Source: Candidatus Pelagibacter communis
Lineage (GTDB): Bacteria; Pseudomonadota; Alphaproteobacteria; Pelagibacterales; Pelagibacteraceae
Reading direction: 5' to 3'
DNA: 64,000 bases
Assembly (NCBI RefSeq): GCF_012932795.1
Contig: NZ_LANA01000001.1
Coordinates: forward strand, 417,441 to 481,440
Shown here: positions 61,307 to 64,000 of the stretch, piece by piece
Numbering within the stretch: the stretch's first letter is position 1
Layout of the letters: each line of letters begins with the position of its first letter
Notes under the pieces: model-generated
Database searches by the model: none
What the model saw: the letters and a program-made list of their open reading frames with translations, nothing else
Told to the model about the DNA's origin: nothing
Translations under genes and position numbers: made by a program

Positions 61307-62130
61307 TATAATTTAATGTCAATATTTTTGATATCAGACACAGGTCCTTTCATGTGAATACTATTTCTTTCATCAATAGAAATTGTTAAATTACCTAATG
61401 CAAATGCTATATCTGTAGTTTTTTCTACTAGATTATTAATATTAGCTGCTGCAGCCGTTGCACAAGCTGCCGTACCACAAGCCTTAGTAAGCCCAGCTCC
61501 TCTTTCCCAAACTTTTACTTTTATTAAATTTCTATTCACAACTTTGGCCAGGGTCACATTACATTTTTCTGGAAATAGTGGGTGATTTTCAATTTTTGGA
61601 CCAATACTTTGTAAGTCAAATGCCTCTATATTGTCTACAAAAAAAATTATGTGTGGATTGCCTACATTTATGGCTGTTCCACCAGTATGCTTGGTATTTT
61701 TTCTGTCTACAATTTCAATTTTTAAGTCTTGTGAATCTAGTTGCTTACTTAAAGGAATCTCTTGCCAATTAACTTTTGGTACACCTATTTCGGTCTCAAC
61801 TAAATTATTTCCTAAAATTTTTGATTTTAAAGAACCTGAAGCTGTTAAGAGTGTTATTTCTTTTTTACCACTTTCTTTTGATAGAAGATCTGCCACACAC
61901 CTGGTACCATTTCCACAAGCTCCAGATACACTTCCATCTGAATTATAGAATTCTACATCTGCATCTATCTCTTTATTTTTCTTAATTAGGATGAGTTGAT
62001 CACATCCAATAAAATTACGATCACATACCTTAATTATTTGATCTTTGTTTAAATTGAAATCCTGGCTTCTTTGATCAATAATTACAAAATCATTGCCTAA
62101 ACCATCCATTTTAAATGCTTTAATATCCAT
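61306..62130 (-). CDS. dapF: Diaminopimelate epimerase DapF
   Basis: Converts LL- to meso-diaminopimelate for lysine and peptidoglycan. The 274-residue protein has FKMDGLGNDFVIID at the N-terminus and the two catalytic Cys: ACGNGTRC in the first half and KACGTAACATA in the second. A gene for tRNA methylthiotransferase, often between dapF and ftsY in alphaproteobacteria, is absent here. Divergent from ffh. Confidence 0.97.
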   Translation of the reverse strand: MDIKAFKMDGLGNDFVIIDQRSQDFNLNKDQIIKVCDRNFIGCDQLILIKKNKEIDADVEFYNSDGSVSGACGNGTRCVADLLSKESGKKEITLLTASGSLKSKILGNNLVETEIGVPKVNWQEIPLSKQLDSQDLKIEIVDRKNTKHTGGTAINVGNPHIIFFVDNIEAFDLQSIGPKIENHPLFPEKCNVTLAKVVNRNLIKVKVWERGAGLTKACGTAACATAAAANINNLVEKTTDIAFALGNLTISIDERNSIHMKGPVSDIKNIDIKL

Positions 62131-62181
62131 ATATAGATATTTAACTTATTTATTGACTTTTTGAACCTCTATTATAGTTTG

Positions 62182-62289
62182 ATCCGGTTCCCACAAAAAC
62201 GTTAAATTTGTGGTGTCTTTGGAAACAAAGAGATCAACACTAGTCAGCGATATTCGCCCACTAGTGCGAAACTGCTGTGTGTAATAAAT
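62182..62289 (+). ncRNA. Candidate structured leader RNA or small RNA upstream of ffh
   Basis: Three clean hairpins lie in about 75 bases. P1: CCACAAA 62191-62197 with TTTGTGG 62207-62213. P2: TCTTTG 62216-62221 with CAAAGA 62226-62231, GAAA tetraloop. P3: CACTAGT 62238-62244 with ACTAGTG 62260-62266, enclosing GCGA/TCGC. Bases 62181-62280 have 45 G or C, far above the roughly 30% of the surroundings. A possible -35 TTGACT (62153) and -10 TATAGT (62173) lie just upstream. I recognise no family, and the SRP RNA signature is absent. Confidence 0.6.
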
Positions 62290-63648
62290 ATGTTTGAAAA
62301 CTTAACAAATAAATTCGAAGAAATTTTTTCTTCTTTAAAAAAAGCAGCTTCACTTGATGAGAATCAAGTAGATGAAGGCTTAAGAAGTATTAGACAGGCT
62401 TTATTAGAAGCCGATGTGTCTCTAGATGTAACTAAAGATTTTATAGAAAAAGTTAAGCCAAAGGTTATGGGCCAAGAAATAATTAGATCAACCTCCCCAG
62501 GAGATATGGTTGTTAAAATTGTTTATGATGAATTAGTAAGCCTTTTAGGTGAAAGCAACACAGATATTAATTTAAATGCAGTTCCACCAGTTCCAATGAT
62601 GCTGGTAGGTCTTCAAGGTTCTGGTAAAACTACAACAACAGCAAAATTAGCCAAATATTTAGAAAAAAATAAAAAGAAAAAGATAATGATGGTCAGTCTT
62701 GATGTGTATAGGCCAGCAGCACAAGAACAACTAAGATCATTAGGAGAGCAAAATGATATTTTAACACTACCCATTATTGAAGGCCAGCTACCAGCAGATA
62801 TTTGTCGAAGAGCAGTAAGTGCTGCAAACCTAAATGGTGCAGAGATTATATTATTTGATACAGCAGGTAGAACACAAATAGACCTTCAGATGATGAGTGA
62901 GATTAAACAAATAGAAAGTATAATTAAGCCAACAGAAGTATTTTTAGTTGCAGATTCTTTAACAGGACAGGTTGCTGCGGAAGTTGCAAAAGAATTTAAG
63001 AATACTGTAAATGTAACAGGTATTGTTTTAACAAGAGCTGATGGTGATGCAAGAGGTGGTGCAGCTCTTAGTATGAAATATGTATCTCAAGTACCAATTA
63101 AGTTTTTAGGAGTAGGAGAAAAAATAGAAAATTTAGAGGTTTTTCACCCAGATAGAATAGCTAATAGAATATTAGGTATGGGAGACATTGTCTCTCTTGT
63201 TGAGAAAGCTGCAGAAGATCTTGGTGAAGAAAATATAAAAAAAGCAGAAGAGAATTTAAAAAAAGGACAATTCTCTATGGAAGATTACTTAACACAGCTT
63301 AGACAAATGAAAAAAATGGGAGGCATAGAAGGAATAATGTCGTTTATGCCAGGTGTTTCTAAAATGAAATCACAAATGGATGCTTCAGGAATTGATGAGA
63401 AAGTTATTTCTCAAAATGAAGCAATCATTTTATCTATGACAAAAAAAGAAAGAGGAAATCCTAAAATTATAGATGGTTCTAGGAAAAAAAGAATTGCTAA
63501 TGGCTCTGGAACAGATGCAGCCACTATCAATAAATTGCTTAAGCAATTTAAAATGATGTCTGAAATGATGAAAAAGATGTCAAAAGGAAACCTGAAGGGT
63601 ATGTCAGATAAAGGGATACCTCCAGAGCTACTAAATCAACTTAAATAA
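62290..63648 (+). CDS. ffh: Signal recognition particle protein Ffh
   Basis: Binds signal sequences and SRP RNA and targets membrane proteins through FtsY. The 452-residue protein has the NG domain (GLQGSGKTTT, DTAGR, TRADGDARGGAAL) and a Met-rich M domain (about residues 330-445) with QMKKMGGIEGIMSFMPG and FKMMSEMMKKMSKG. It is followed by rpsP after 13 bases, a conserved pairing. Confidence 0.97.
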   Translation: MFENLTNKFEEIFSSLKKAASLDENQVDEGLRSIRQALLEADVSLDVTKDFIEKVKPKVMGQEIIRSTSPGDMVVKIVYDELVSLLGESNTDINLNAVPPVPMMLVGLQGSGKTTTTAKLAKYLEKNKKKKIMMVSLDVYRPAAQEQLRSLGEQNDILTLPIIEGQLPADICRRAVSAANLNGAEIILFDTAGRTQIDLQMMSEIKQIESIIKPTEVFLVADSLTGQVAAEVAKEFKNTVNVTGIVLTRADGDARGGAALSMKYVSQVPIKFLGVGEKIENLEVFHPDRIANRILGMGDIVSLVEKAAEDLGEENIKKAEENLKKGQFSMEDYLTQLRQMKKMGGIEGIMSFMPGVSKMKSQMDASGIDEKVISQNEAIILSMTKKERGNPKIIDGSRKKRIANGSGTDAATINKLLKQFKMMSEMMKKMSKGNLKGMSDKGIPPELLNQLK

Positions 63649-63661
63649 ATAAGGGAAAAAA

Positions 63662-64000
63662 ATGCTAAAAATAAGATTATCAAGAGGTGGAACAAAGAAA
63701 AGACCGGTATATAAAGTAGTTATAGCAGACAGTCGTCGTGCAAGAGATGGAAAATTTATTGAGAAAGTAGGATTCTTTAATCCTCTTTTACCTAAGGATA
63801 AAAAAGAAAGAGTAGGATTGGAAGCAGAGAGAATCAAATATTGGTTAGGTCAAGGTGCTCAACCCACAACTAGAGTAGCAAGAATTTTAGGTGAAAATGA
63901 AATTATGCCAATGCCTGCAAACGGTGTTAATCCGAGTAAAGCTATTCCAAAAAAGGAAAGAAAAAAAGAAGCAGAAGCTCCTAAAGCAGAAGCGGCTCCT
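63662..64000 (+). CDS. rpsP: 30S ribosomal protein S16 (partial)
   Basis: The first 113 codons are visible; the window ends before the stop. [18 protein letters not shown] and the following [19 protein letters not shown] and [13 protein letters not shown] are diagnostic for S16. From about residue 92 the sequence turns into a Lys/Glu/Ala-rich tail ([17 protein letters not shown]) that extends beyond the usual 80-90 residue length, as seen in other alphaproteobacteria. A GGGA ribosome-binding site precedes the ATG. Confidence 0.96.
   Translation, partial: MLKIRLSRGGTKKRPVYKVVIADSRRARDGKFIEKVGFFNPLLPKDKKERVGLEAERIKYWLGQGAQPTTRVARILGENEIMPMPANGVNPSKAIPKKERKKEAEAPKAEAAP

Noticed and set aside
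60389..62130. Missing tRNA methylthiotransferase between dapF and ftsY as a deletion scar
   Set aside because: The genes overlap cleanly by one base with no remnant sequence; gene order simply differs here.
62182..62289. SRP (4.5S) RNA gene upstream of ffh
   Set aside because: The conserved apical sequence of bacterial SRP RNA, with its GGAA-type loop and asymmetric internal loop, is not present, and the region folds into three separate small hairpins rather than one long one.

Overview
The window looks like a piece of a streamlined marine alphaproteobacterial chromosome of the SAR11 / Candidatus Pelagibacter type. The evidence is a base composition of roughly 30% G+C, A/T-rich codon use with Lys/Asn/Ile-rich proteins, almost no intergenic DNA, many start/stop overlaps, and several gene orders typical of alphaproteobacteria: hslUV divergent from hisBHAFE, tsaD divergent from hemCD, heparinase-like gene beside purH and rpe, ffh followed by rpsP. 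The taxonomic label is an inference, since no rRNA is present. I found no insertion sequence, prophage, integrase or CRISPR array. No stretch without a gene exceeds about 200 bases.

Layout. 1-1758 (minus) holds hslU (cut by the window edge) and hslV. 1848-5730 (plus) holds the histidine genes hisBHAFE, a HIT protein and an acetyltransferase. 5735-8379 (minus) holds lolA and ftsK. 8445-12247 holds a UbiH-like FAD hydroxylase, a Lon-N-domain protein, tRNA-Gly(GCC), a pterin dehydratase and purH. 12247-14924 (minus) holds a heparinase-like protein, rpe and a YggT protein. 14995-17072 (minus) is a two-subunit sodium:solute symporter. 17193-20319 holds an unknown protein, acs and an EVE protein. 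20319-25986 holds tsaD, hemCD, an MscS channel, a second YggT protein, folD and an FkbM methyltransferase. 25991-29790 is the ybbP/ybbA-tesA arrangement.

29793-36976 is a light and DNA-repair flavoured accessory block: a sugar dehydrogenase-like protein, an SDR lacking its catalytic Tyr, a (6-4)-photolyase-family protein, a DUF2256 mini-protein, a YqaA/DedA-like membrane protein, a glutamine amidotransferase, MarC, a photolyase-like flavoprotein whose domains appear circularly permuted, PsiE and a membrane protein. 37034-42499 holds a DsbA-like oxidoreductase, argG, an IalB-like protein, an aldo/keto reductase, a Bax-inhibitor-1 protein, DUF2794, YciB and HspQ.

42684-47326 is the cytochrome c maturation run ccmCDEFGH plus an acyloxyacyl-hydrolase-like gene. 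47336-58056 is a 2-hydroxyacid / 2-oxoacid utilisation island: tandem FMN-dependent L-2-hydroxyacid dehydrogenases, an aminotransferase, an FAD-linked D-2-hydroxyacid dehydrogenase, a D-2-hydroxyacid reductase, a TRAP transporter (dctPQM), an amidase and a 59-residue membrane protein. 58070-60396 holds a DMT permease, an alpha/beta hydrolase and an unknown exported protein. 60389-64000 holds ftsY and dapF (minus), then a G+C-rich structured leader, ffh and rpsP (cut by the window end).

Main new observations. (a) Sigma-32-like promoters sit directly at the start codons of hslV and hspQ. (b) A compact, probably structured RNA lies upstream of ffh. (c) The two photolyase-family proteins of the repair block are both unusual. 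(d) The divergent tesA and ybbA genes share one CATG as both start codons. (e) A 20-base palindrome precedes dctP, and a strong terminator follows it inside the TRAP operon.
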